Positions 16,852-24,194 of a DNA stretch of 64,000 bases are shown piece by piece. The position numbers were made by a program, and so were the translations under genes. The stretch is taken from contig DIET01000014.1 in assembly GCA_002418765.1 (NCBI GenBank), positions 1 through 64,000 on the forward strand. Direction: 5' to 3'. How positions within the stretch are numbered: the first letter of the stretch is position 1; every line of letters begins with the position of its first letter. Under the pieces are notes generated by a model. The model was not told the DNA's origin, searched no databases, and was given only the letters and a program-made list of their open reading frames with translations. The DNA is from Peptococcaceae bacterium UBA5767 (lineage in GTDB: Bacteria; Bacillota; TC1; UBA5767).

Positions 16852-17177
16852 GGTGCAATCAGGGCATTGACTAATGTGATAAGCAGTGAGGTGACAAAAG
16901 CTGAGACAAAGCCATCTACATGAACACCTTGGACGGTTGATGATGCCAACATGAGCATCCAGGTATTGATGACCAAGCCAAATAATCCAAGCGTCAGAAT
17001 GGTCAAAGGCAAGGTCAATAGCAAGAGAATAGGTTTGATGATGAGATTGACTGTTGTCAAGATGAAAGCAAAGCCAATCAGGGATAACAAGTTGCTGACG
17101 TAAAAACCCGCATAAAGATGGGAAATGAGGGCAATGGATACGAGATAAATGATGCTTCTATAAAACCAATGTTTCAT
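16842..17177 (-). CDS. Phage holin IV-family small membrane protein (YvlD-like)
   Basis: A 111-residue protein made of about four hydrophobic helices and little else, matching the phage holin family IV / YvlD membrane proteins that are common in bacterial chromosomes and are not necessarily phage-derived. A basic tail (APKK) ends it. The start on the minus strand has GAGGAGGTC just upstream. It stands alone between the ABC operon and the HAD gene, with opposite orientation to both. No phage genes surround it, so a lysis role is unlikely. Its function is unknown; some relatives are under envelope-stress control. Confidence 0.8.
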   Translation of the reverse strand: MKHWFYRSIIYLVSIALISHLYAGFYVSNLLSLIGFAFILTTVNLIIKPILLLLTLPLTILTLGLFGLVINTWMLMLASSTVQGVHVDGFVSAFVTSLLITLVNALIAPKK

Positions 17178-17216
17178 GTGACCTCCTCTTGTGCTATGGA
17201 ATCATAACGCATTTAC

Positions 17217-17246
17217 ATTATCTCATCATAATTTAAAAAAATGCAA
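17217..17246 (-). promoter_or_regulatory. Possible promoter for the holin-family gene
   Basis: On the minus strand, TTGCAT (17241-17246) and GATAAT (17217-17222) are 18 bases apart, about 40 bases upstream of the start codon. Confidence 0.35.
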
Positions 17247-17294
17247 GGGTGCAATAGCAATCCATGAAAAACTCCGCTTCCTCAATTTACTTCC

Positions 17295-17323
17295 TTGACA
17301 TCCAAGAAATAGCGTCATAAGAT
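17295..17323 (+). promoter_or_regulatory. Promoter for the HAD phosphatase gene
   Basis: A perfect -35 TTGACA (17295-17300), 17 bases, then TAAGAT (17318-17323). Transcription would start near 17330, about 37 bases before the ATG. Confidence 0.65.
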
Positions 17324-17366
17324 GATAGACAACTTCCCTTTGTTGGTTAAGAAATGAGGCGTTACA

Positions 17367-18044
17367 ATGAAAGTAGCCATAATCGATTTTGATGGGACAT
17401 TGTTTCCAAAAGATACGATACCGTTTATGATGGATTTTTGGATAAAAGATGGGCAAAACAAGTGGAGATATAGAAAAATCATGGCTTTGATTTACCCATA
17501 TTATCTTTTGTATAAGCTCTCTATGGGCAATAAAGCGATAAAAGAAAAATTTAGAACCTATTCTTTTAAAACATTCAATCGCCTTTTTGATGGCTTTTCA
17601 GAACAAGAGATTTATGCTTTTTTCCATAGAGCGGGTCTGGCTATCAGAAAAGAATTGAGACCATCTATGGTGCAGGAAATAAAAAGGCTTCAAGCTGACG
17701 GTTATAAAACTGTATTGTTGTCCGGTGCTTATCGTGAATTATTAAAAGCCAGTGTGTATGATTTGAATTTCTATAGTATTCTTGGTTCAACATTGAAATT
17801 CGATAAAGATGGAATATTTGATGCAATCAATGGCTTAACCATGATTGAGGGTCGACATAAGGTCAGTATTGTTGGAGATCATTTTTCGTTAAGTGAAAAT
17901 GATTGGTTGGATGCTTATGCCTATGGCGACAGTATTACTGATGCTCAGTTATTATCAAAAGTGGGACACCCTGTGATGGTTGCACCAGATCCACTTTTGA
18001 TTGAAATGGGCTTACGCATGCAATGGAAAAATCTTCCATCTTGA
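17367..18044 (+). CDS. HAD-superfamily IB phosphatase
   Basis: Phosphoserine-phosphatase-like hydrolase of 225 residues. The nucleophile motif is IIDFDGTLF (D7, D9). Motif II is LLSGAY with its serine, and the late acidic motif is YGDSITD. The cap region between residues 15 and 100 is rich in aromatic and basic residues, as in HAD-IB proteins acting on small phosphomonoesters. ATG 17367 is preceded by GAGG. The gene has its own promoter and is followed by nadA after about 70 bases, so it may be co-transcribed with the NAD genes. The substrate is unknown; serB and cytidylyl-phosphate relatives are alternatives. Confidence 0.82.
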   Translation: MKVAIIDFDGTLFPKDTIPFMMDFWIKDGQNKWRYRKIMALIYPYYLLYKLSMGNKAIKEKFRTYSFKTFNRLFDGFSEQEIYAFFHRAGLAIRKELRPSMVQEIKRLQADGYKTVLLSGAYRELLKASVYDLNFYSILGSTLKFDKDGIFDAINGLTMIEGRHKVSIVGDHFSLSENDWLDAYAYGDSITDAQLLSKVGHPVMVAPDPLLIEMGLRMQWKNLPS

Positions 18045-18114
18045 TAGATGATACAACGATTAAATAAGTTGTTTATGCGCACACAATGAAGATATGCATA
18101 CCATAAGGGAGAAT

Positions 18115-19035
18115 ATGAAGAAGATGGATAAATCTAAGTTAATTGATGAGATCATATCGTTAAAAAAGGAAAAGAAAGCATTGATACTGGCGCATTTATA
18201 TCAGTCGGATGATATTCAGATGATGGCTGACTATACAGGCGATTCTTTGGAGCTTAGTCGAATTGCAAAAGAATCTGATGAGCAAGTCATCGTTTTTTGC
18301 GGTGTAAGATTTATGGCTGAGACAGCAAAAATTTTGGCTCCAGAAAAGAAGATCGTTTTTCCAGTCCTGGATGCCAAATGCGATATGGCTAGAATGGTTG
18401 ATGTGAATCAAGTGAATGCACTAAAAAATGAGTATCCTGGGGCTGCGGTTGTCTGTTACGTCAATTCGACATCAGAGGTCAAAGCGGTCTCGGATTATTG
18501 TTGCACATCTGCCAATGCTGTAACTTTGGTTGAAAACATTGAAGAAAACGAGATCATATTTGTACCAGATAAAAACCTGGGTGCCTACGTTGCGCGAAAC
18601 GTACCCGAAAAGACCTTTCATTTCGTTCGCGGATTTTGTCCTGTACATCATGCTTTGTCTATTCGTGATGTGGAGAGTATGAGAGAAAAATATCCCGGCA
18701 TTCGCATATTGGCTCATCCTGAATGTAAAATGGAAGTATTGGATGCAGTCGATTTTGTGGGCAGTACGTCAAAAATTTTGGCTGAAGCCAGGAACTCATC
18801 CGATCAAAAATTAATCATTGCTACGGAAGAAGGTACATTGTACCGACTAAAAAAAGAGAGTCCTCAGAAAGAATTTATTTTGCTTACGGATGAATTGGTT
18901 TGTAGGGATATGAAGAAGATTGGGCTAAATCATCTTCGGGATGCTTTAAAGAATCTAGAACCTTTGATAGAAGTTGATGAAGAAACGAGTCAAAAGGCAA
19001 GATTGGCCTTGGAGAGAATGCTACAGTATTCTTAA
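18115..19035 (+). CDS. nadA: Quinolinate synthase A
   Basis: Condenses iminoaspartate (made by NadB) with dihydroxyacetone phosphate to form quinolinate; the enzyme needs an oxygen-sensitive 4Fe-4S cluster. The three conserved cluster cysteines are present in DAKCDMA (C89), GFCPVHH (C175) and DELVCRDM (C263), counted from ATG 18115. Start choice is uncertain: AAGGGAG (18105-18111) is very near 18115 and 12 bases before a second ATG at 18124, while the ORF extends to 18094 without a ribosome-binding site. Length is about 306 residues, normal. It is the first gene of nadA-nadB-nadC. No NiaR or NrtR operator was recognised. Confidence 0.96.
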   Translation: MKKMDKSKLIDEIISLKKEKKALILAHLYQSDDIQMMADYTGDSLELSRIAKESDEQVIVFCGVRFMAETAKILAPEKKIVFPVLDAKCDMARMVDVNQVNALKNEYPGAAVVCYVNSTSEVKAVSDYCCTSANAVTLVENIEENEIIFVPDKNLGAYVARNVPEKTFHFVRGFCPVHHALSIRDVESMREKYPGIRILAHPECKMEVLDAVDFVGSTSKILAEARNSSDQKLIIATEEGTLYRLKKESPQKEFILLTDELVCRDMKKIGLNHLRDALKNLEPLIEVDEETSQKARLALERMLQYS

Positions 19036-19046
19036 GTTGAGGGTAG

Positions 19047-20531
19047 ATGGAAAAGCTACATTTTGATGTCATTATAATCGGAACTGGGGTAGCTGGTTTG
19101 TATGCTGCCTTGGAGTTGCCTGAAACATTGAGGATTTTACTACTGGCTAAGGAAGAAATGGATGTTTCCAACTCCTTTTTGGCTCAAGGTGGTATTGCGG
19201 CTGCTATTGGCAAACAAGACAAAAAAGAATACCATATCCAAGATACCCTGAATGCTGGTGGTGGAATATGTGAAATTGAGGCGGTAGAAACCATAGTTAA
19301 TGAAGCAGAAAAAAATATTCATGAACTACATGATTTGGGTGTGGATTTTGATTTGGAGTCTGGGGAGCTGGCTCTCACCAAAGAGGGAGGGCATAGTCGA
19401 TTTCGTATCTTGCATATTGATGGCGATGCTACTGGCAAAGGGCTGGTTCAGGCTTTGCTGCTCGAATTAAAAAAACGAACGAATATTACCATGATGAGGT
19501 CTTTTTGTAAAGATTTGCTGGTAAAAGACAATACATGCTATGGTGTTGAGATTATTGAAACGAACAAAAAAGCCAATTTATGCGCTCAAAAAATTATCGT
19601 GGCCACAGGGGGAATAGGAAGTCTTTATGGCATTACTACCAATGCCTTGGGAGCAACAGGCGATGGCATAGCGATGGCCTATCTCGCAGGAGCAACCATC
19701 AAAGATATGGAATTTATTCAATTCCATCCTACCGTATATTACTCTGATGAAAAACGCAGGTTTTTGATTTCAGAAGCAGTGCGTGGCGAGGGGGCATTGC
19801 TTCGAAACGAGCGAATGGAACGTTTTATGCCATTGATTGACAAGCGCGGTGAACTTGCACCCAGGGATATTGTTTCGAGAGCTATCAATGACCAGATTAA
19901 GCACCAGACGATACCATATGTTTATTTAGATGCTACTTGTATAGCGGAGGAACACTTAATGAAACGTTTCCCCAATATATTTCAACGTTGCTTGGAGTAT
20001 GGCAAGGATATGCGCAAAGATATGATTCCGGTTTCTCCGGCACAACATTATTGTATCGGTGGCATACGAACAGATTTAAAAGGCAGAAGTAGTATTCATA
20101 ATTTGTATGCTTGTGGTGAATCGGCCTGTACGGGTGTCCATGGTGCCAATCGTTTGGCTTCAAATTCACTTTTAGAAGCTGTAGTTTTTGCCAAGCGAGC
20201 AGCCAAAGATATTCAAGAAAGCATCACAGCTTTGATTGAGCTAAAAGACATCGTATGGGAAAAGATTTCTGTGTCTCCAGCCCATGATTATCAGGCATCT
20301 AGACAGTTATTGCAAGACTTGATGCTTCAGGATGCTGGGATTGTGCGATCAGAAAAAGGTTTGAATACTGCCAAGAGAAAATTGCAAGGGATGAAGCGTG
20401 AATGGATGCAATATGATGGATTAAGTAGGGCTTCACTGGAAATAAGAAATATGATTCTGGTGAGTGAACTAATTGTTGAATCAGCATTGCAACGTAGTAC
20501 TAGTGTGGGAACGCATTATTTGGAGGAATAG
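19047..20531 (+). CDS. nadB: L-aspartate oxidase
   Basis: FAD enzyme that oxidises aspartate to iminoaspartate for NadA; in an anaerobe fumarate probably serves as electron acceptor. The N-terminal FAD-binding motif is IIGTGVAGLYAALE, and typical succinate-dehydrogenase-family blocks follow, such as SFLAQGGIAA, TGDGIAMAYLAGA, FHPTVYY and the C-terminal GESACTGVHGANRLASNSLLE. At 494 residues it is slightly short compared with E. coli NadB (540) but complete. GAGGG precedes ATG 19047. It is followed one base later by nadC. Confidence 0.96.
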   Translation: MEKLHFDVIIIGTGVAGLYAALELPETLRILLLAKEEMDVSNSFLAQGGIAAAIGKQDKKEYHIQDTLNAGGGICEIEAVETIVNEAEKNIHELHDLGVDFDLESGELALTKEGGHSRFRILHIDGDATGKGLVQALLLELKKRTNITMMRSFCKDLLVKDNTCYGVEIIETNKKANLCAQKIIVATGGIGSLYGITTNALGATGDGIAMAYLAGATIKDMEFIQFHPTVYYSDEKRRFLISEAVRGEGALLRNERMERFMPLIDKRGELAPRDIVSRAINDQIKHQTIPYVYLDATCIAEEHLMKRFPNIFQRCLEYGKDMRKDMIPVSPAQHYCIGGIRTDLKGRSSIHNLYACGESACTGVHGANRLASNSLLEAVVFAKRAAKDIQESITALIELKDIVWEKISVSPAHDYQASRQLLQDLMLQDAGIVRSEKGLNTAKRKLQGMKREWMQYDGLSRASLEIRNMILVSELIVESALQRSTSVGTHYLEE

Positions 20532-20532
20532 C

Positions 20533-21363
20533 ATGGATCATTTTAAATGGGAAAAGATTTGGTCATGGTGGTTAGAAGAGGATATGCCAAATGGTGATAT
20601 TACCACGGATAGTATCTTTCAGGCCACAGATATTGCCAATGGTTATTGGTTGGTCAAAGAAGAAGGTGTGGTTGCTGGTATGGATGTTGCGACGAGTCTT
20701 TTTACCTATCTGGACCCGTCCATCCATATTGAATGGTTGGCACGTGAGGGAGATTTTGTACCAAAAGACTTTATTTTAGGTAGGATTTCTGGTCCTGTGA
20801 TACCAATACTCAAAGGAGAGAGATTGACATTAAACTTGATGCAACATCTCAGTGGCATTGCAACCATGAGCCACCAATTTGCTAATCTTGTAGCACCATA
20901 TTCAGCCAAAGTAGTGGATACGAGAAAAACATTGCCGGGACTACGCGAATTGGAGAAACGTGCTGTATGGTTAGGTGGATGTTATAATCATCGCAGAAAT
21001 TTATCGGAATCGGTACTCATAAAGGATAACCATATTCAAGCTTTGGGTGGTATTGCCAAGGTCATGGAGCACATCAAGCGAAGAATACCCCACACCATGA
21101 AGATTGAGATAGAGGTAGATAATATAGAAGATTTTAGAGTGGCAAAAGAATATGGTGCAGATATTGTCTTGTTGGATAATATGCATCCAGATGATATGAA
21201 AGTGATCGTGGAAGAGAATCAGCACGAAATTATTTTGGAAGCGTCGGGAAATGTAACCTTGGATAATCTTGAGAACGTTGCACAATCAGGGGTGGATTAT
21301 ATTTCTGTCGGAGCTCTGACACACTCTGCAAAGGCGTTGGACATGAGTCTTAAGCTTATATGA
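20533..21363 (+). CDS. nadC: Nicotinate-nucleotide pyrophosphorylase (quinolinate phosphoribosyltransferase)
   Basis: Converts quinolinate and PRPP to nicotinate mononucleotide, CO2 and pyrophosphate. Type II PRTase features are present: ERLTLNLMQHLSGIAT near residues 96-111, the DTRKTLPGLRELEKRAV block with substrate-binding arginines, and LLDNMHPDDM near residue 217. The start at 20533 (MDHFKWEKIW) has GGAGGAA directly upstream; an earlier in-frame ATG at 20473 lies inside nadB. Length is 276 residues, normal. It completes the aspartate-to-NaMN route in three adjacent genes. Confidence 0.96.
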   Translation: MDHFKWEKIWSWWLEEDMPNGDITTDSIFQATDIANGYWLVKEEGVVAGMDVATSLFTYLDPSIHIEWLAREGDFVPKDFILGRISGPVIPILKGERLTLNLMQHLSGIATMSHQFANLVAPYSAKVVDTRKTLPGLRELEKRAVWLGGCYNHRRNLSESVLIKDNHIQALGGIAKVMEHIKRRIPHTMKIEIEVDNIEDFRVAKEYGADIVLLDNMHPDDMKVIVEENQHEIILEASGNVTLDNLENVAQSGVDYISVGALTHSAKALDMSLKLI

Positions 21364-21407
21364 TATGGAAACAAGCACTTTCATAATGGTCGTTTATATA
21401 ACCATAT

Positions 21408-21436
21408 TTGCATAACTGCATAATTTGGTTTATAAT
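21408..21436 (+). promoter_or_regulatory. Candidate promoter upstream of the GNAT gene
   Basis: A perfect -10 TATAAT (21431-21436) lies 17 bases after TTGCAT (21408-21413), a 3-of-6 match to the -35 consensus. A second TATAAT at 21452-21457 lacks a clear -35. The transcript would have a leader of about 145 bases containing the 30-base palindrome at 21514. Confidence 0.45.
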
Positions 21437-21513
21437 AATATTTGTAGTAGATATAATGCAATGTGACAATTCTGATGACTGTGTTTAGGGCTATACATAT
21501 TAATTTGAGATAC

Positions 21514-21543
21514 AATACCCTAACTCCATGGAGTTAGGGTATT
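21514..21543. repeat. Perfect 30-base palindrome between nadC and the GNAT gene
   Basis: AATACCCTAACTC, centre CATG, then GAGTTAGGGTATT: a perfect 13-bp inverted repeat. What follows (CTTCTAGG) is a poor T tract. It could be a terminator or attenuator hairpin. The CCCTAAC/GTTAGGG arms also resemble operators of MerR-type regulators, although no MerR gene or matching promoter spacing is seen. Confidence 0.6.
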
Positions 21544-21588
21544 CTTCTAGGTGGGGACCTGGATCTGAAAGGGAGAAATGGAGGCTAT

Positions 21589-22149
21589 ATGTTTTTAGAA
21601 AAAGTATATACATTACCCCATAAGGCAATCAAGCGATTGGATGATGATGTGGAATACTTAAGTATTTATATCGTGCAAGATTATAATTTGAAATTGTTAA
21701 AAAGCATCGTTGATTTCAGCTTGGATATTTTTGGAGATGCCGGAATGGACGAATGGGGTATCGTGCCGCAAATACGACAAGGTAATGTTTTCATTCTTAA
21801 AGAGGAAAACAATCGGAAGGTTGTTGGTCTTGCCATACTGATGAGAGGTTGGGAAGACCCTGATCAGGCGTATCTATTTGATTTTGCTATTGCAGAAGAA
21901 TATCATGGGCGAGGATTGGGGTTTCATTTCTTAAAAGGCATTATTGAAAACTTGATTTCACAAGATTTTAAACGGATGGGTTTAACAGTTGATGTTGACA
22001 ATATTGGTGCCATAAAATTATATGAAGAAAAATTGGGATTTGAGCTGATAACACGGGAAGATGATGAGTATGGGAAAGGTCATCACCGGTATATTATGAA
22101 ATTAGAATTTTCTGAATTTTTGGATAGATTTGGGCCACTGAAGGAATAA
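21589..22149 (+). CDS. GNAT-family N-acetyltransferase
   Basis: A 186-residue acetyl-CoA-dependent acetyltransferase. The acetyl-CoA pyrophosphate-binding motif is YHGRGLGFHFLKG (about residues 105-117), after the beta-strand YLFDFAIAEE. Late NIGAIKLYEEKLGFE is the usual GNAT motif B. GGAGG precedes ATG 21589. The first 40 residues are not conserved in any way I recognise. It is alone between two hairpins, so it is probably monocistronic. The acceptor (protein N-terminus, antibiotic, polyamine or other) cannot be deduced. Confidence 0.85.
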   Translation: MFLEKVYTLPHKAIKRLDDDVEYLSIYIVQDYNLKLLKSIVDFSLDIFGDAGMDEWGIVPQIRQGNVFILKEENNRKVVGLAILMRGWEDPDQAYLFDFAIAEEYHGRGLGFHFLKGIIENLISQDFKRMGLTVDVDNIGAIKLYEEKLGFELITREDDEYGKGHHRYIMKLEFSEFLDRFGPLKE

Positions 22150-22162
22150 TCATTAAGAGAAG

Positions 22163-22202
22163 AAGCACAACAGCACCAGCCTCTGCTGGTGCTGTTGTGC
22201 TT
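22163..22202 (+). terminator. Long hairpin after the GNAT gene
   Basis: AAGCACAACAGCACCAGC (22163-22180) pairs perfectly over 18 bp with 22185-22202 across a CTCT loop. There is almost no T tract (TGTTGACC follows), so it may terminate poorly or serve mainly as an mRNA 3' stabiliser. Confidence 0.65.
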
Positions 22203-22229
22203 GTTGACCAATGATTTTATCCATAGGCC

Positions 22230-22258
22230 TTGACAAATTCTTGGTATGACTCTATGAT
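22230..22258 (+). promoter_or_regulatory. Promoter of the DUF134/NifX/ATPase operon
   Basis: TTGACA (22230-22235), 17 bases, TATGAT (22253-22258): a near-consensus sigma-A promoter. The start would be near 22265, inside the palindrome at 22264-22277 and 25 bases before the ATG. Confidence 0.75.
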
Positions 22259-22263
22259 TAAAA

Positions 22264-22277
22264 TGTGCATATGCACA
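22264..22277. promoter_or_regulatory. Candidate operator palindrome at the transcription start
   Basis: TGTGCATATGCACA is a perfect 14-bp palindrome placed over the predicted start site, where a bound repressor would block transcription. The first gene of the operon encodes a DUF134 helix-turn-helix domain, so autoregulation is a natural hypothesis. Confidence 0.5.
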
Positions 22278-22289
22278 AATGGAGGGTGT

Positions 22290-22964
22290 ATGAATCGAGC
22301 CAATAAAAAAAGACGTTGTCGAAGACTGGATAACCATAAGGAATATATACCTTCGGGGCGGGAGATGAGCAACGTTGAGCATGTTGTTATCCAACTTGAT
22401 GAGTTTGAGGCCATGAGACTATGTGATTATGATGGACTCAATCAGATTCAAGCTAGTGAAGAAATGAGGATTTCAAGAGCGACAATTCAGCGACTTCTTA
22501 ACACAGGTCGTCTTAAAATAATGGATGCGTTACTGAATGACAAGTATATTATGGTTAACAATGAAACACAAAATATATTTTTAAAAGGAGAAAACAATAT
22601 GAACAAGTTATCAAATAATTTGGTACGCATTGCATTTCCCACAACTGACGGGATAAGTGTTGATGAGCATTTTGGACATTGTAAAAGCTTTATGGTTTTT
22701 GAACTGGAGAACCAGACATTGAAAGATCAAAGTATCTTGACTCCACCACCTCATGCACCTGGTGTTCTGCCTGCTTTCTTAGGAGACAATAACGTTGATG
22801 TAATCATTACGGGTGGCATGGGGCAGATGGCTATCAATCTTTTTAAAGAACAGAATATCGATGTTATTCTTGGTGCTCGTGGAAGTATCAAAGATAATTT
22901 ACATGAGTTTTTGAGTGGTCTGATGGTTTCCGATGGAACACCATGTGATCACCATCATCAATAG
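22290..22964 (+). CDS. DUF134 helix-turn-helix protein fused to a NifX/NifB-like domain
   Basis: The N-terminal half (residues 1-95) is a DUF134 (UPF0251) protein with a sigma-70 region 4-like helix-turn-helix around LNQIQASEEMRISRATIQRLL. The C-terminal half (about 112-215) is a dinitrogenase iron-molybdenum cofactor domain, recognised by VDEHFGHCKSFMVFE and ITGGMGQMAINLF, a fold that carries iron-sulfur or metal cofactors. The tail CDHHHQ may bind metal. GGAGGG precedes ATG 22290; the in-frame ATG at 22230 lies in the -35 box and is excluded. Length is 224 residues. It leads an operon with another NifX protein and two ferredoxin-ATPases. A metal- or redox-sensing regulator is an inference. 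Confidence 0.85.
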   Translation: MNRANKKRRCRRLDNHKEYIPSGREMSNVEHVVIQLDEFEAMRLCDYDGLNQIQASEEMRISRATIQRLLNTGRLKIMDALLNDKYIMVNNETQNIFLKGENNMNKLSNNLVRIAFPTTDGISVDEHFGHCKSFMVFELENQTLKDQSILTPPPHAPGVLPAFLGDNNVDVIITGGMGQMAINLFKEQNIDVILGARGSIKDNLHEFLSGLMVSDGTPCDHHHQ

Positions 22965-22971
22965 GAGGGTT

Positions 22972-23346
22972 ATGATGATTGCTGTATGTGCTAAAAGTCA
23001 AGGATTGGACGCTTTGGTGGAAGAACGTTTCGGAAGAGCGCAGTATTTTGTTTTATTCAATGAGGATAATAGTGAAGTTGCTTTCATTGATAATGCAGCC
23101 AAACACGAATCAGGTGGTGCGGGGGGCATGGCAGTAAGACTTCTTCATGATGCTCAAGTTGACGTAGTTTTGGTGCCGGAACTGGGACCAAAAGCCATGG
23201 ATGCCATCAAAGCATTTGAGATCAAGGTATATCGGTATGTAGATAAAAAGACTGTTAAGGAAACCATAGAAGATTATCAAAATGGATTATTAAAACGATT
23301 GGATGATAGCACTGCTACCAGTAAAAGTGGATTGAGAAGGGTTTAG
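22972..23346 (+). CDS. NifX/NifB-like dinitrogenase cofactor-domain protein
   Basis: A stand-alone copy of the same domain: VEERFGRAQYFVLFNED near the N-terminus, GGAGGMAVRLLHDAQVDVVLVPELGPKA cut into the usual two motifs in the middle. It has 124 residues. Such proteins bind iron-sulfur or iron-molybdenum precursors in nitrogenase systems, but the family is widespread in anaerobes without nitrogenase and no nif genes are visible here. AGGAGGG precedes ATGATG at 22972. It probably works with the fused protein upstream and the two ATPases downstream. Confidence 0.87.
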   Translation: MMIAVCAKSQGLDALVEERFGRAQYFVLFNEDNSEVAFIDNAAKHESGGAGGMAVRLLHDAQVDVVLVPELGPKAMDAIKAFEIKVYRYVDKKTVKETIEDYQNGLLKRLDDSTATSKSGLRRV

Positions 23347-23350
23347 AATT

Positions 23351-24193
23351 ATGAAGAAAATAGCAGTATTAAGTGGTAAAGGTGGCACAGGTAAAACAAC
23401 CTTGGCCACCAATTTATTTATCACCATGGGCAAAGGTGTGTTAATCGATGCAGATGTTGAGGAGCCCAATAGTCATTTGTTTTTAAAACCGAATATTCAA
23501 GATACAAAAGTGGTGAAGAAGAAATATCCAAATGTAGATCAAGAGAAATGTAATCTTTGTGGAGCTTGTGGCGATTTCTGTAGATACAATGCCATATTGC
23601 CTGCTAAAAACAAAGTGCTTGTTTTCAAAGAATTGTGTCATGATTGCGGAGGTTGTCAGTTGGTCTGCCAGCAGAATGCAATTACCTACAAAGAAAGAGC
23701 GATTGGCAAGATTTCTACTGGACAGTTATCGAATGGATTGACGATGCATTATGGTGATTTGACTGTGGGAGAAGTATCGGGTGTTCCAATTATCGAGCAA
23801 CTTCATAGGATGGTAGAGAAGGAAGATTGGGTATGGATAGATAGTCCCCCTGGAACCTCTTGCACCACTGTGGCAGCTTTAGAGGGTGTTGATTTTGCTT
23901 TGATTGTTGCTGAACCAACTCCGTTTGGATTATCTGACATGAAGATGGTGGTGGAGCTACTCGAAGAACGCAATATAGACATGGCTGTCGTTGTCAATAA
24001 AGCTGGATTAGGTGATCAAGAGCTTCATGATTTTTGCGCCACCAAGAGGATTGATGTTTTGGCTGAGATCCCATTTCAAAAGGATTATGCAGCGCATTAT
24101 GCATCGGGTGAGCTTCTTTCTGTGCAGTTTCCGGAATATAAAAAAATTATGGAGCAGATATTGGATCGCTTGTTAAAAAAGGTGGGAAATTAA
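23351..24193 (+). CDS. MinD/Mrp-like P-loop ATPase with inserted 2[4Fe-4S] ferredoxin domain (first copy)
   Basis: SIMIBI-class ATPase of 280 residues. The deviant Walker A motif is SGKGGTGKTT (residues 8-17). Two 4Fe-4S motifs are inserted at C67, C70, C73, C77 and C96, C99, C102, C106. The switch region DSPPGTSC follows near residue 166. The architecture recalls Mrp/NBP35-type cluster-handling ATPases, though with bacterial ferredoxin motifs instead of the C-terminal CxxC. It starts 4 bases after the NifX gene and is followed 1 base later by its paralogue. The pair could form a heterodimer. Role in iron-sulfur or metallocofactor traffic is inferred. Confidence 0.88.
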   Translation: MKKIAVLSGKGGTGKTTLATNLFITMGKGVLIDADVEEPNSHLFLKPNIQDTKVVKKKYPNVDQEKCNLCGACGDFCRYNAILPAKNKVLVFKELCHDCGGCQLVCQQNAITYKERAIGKISTGQLSNGLTMHYGDLTVGEVSGVPIIEQLHRMVEKEDWVWIDSPPGTSCTTVAALEGVDFALIVAEPTPFGLSDMKMVVELLEERNIDMAVVVNKAGLGDQELHDFCATKRIDVLAEIPFQKDYAAHYASGELLSVQFPEYKKIMEQILDRLLKKVGN

Positions 24194-24194
24194 T

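Noticed and set aside
16842..17177. Prophage remnant suggested by the holin-family protein
   Set aside because: The family is common in bacterial chromosomes, and no other phage-like gene, attachment site or repeat is nearby.
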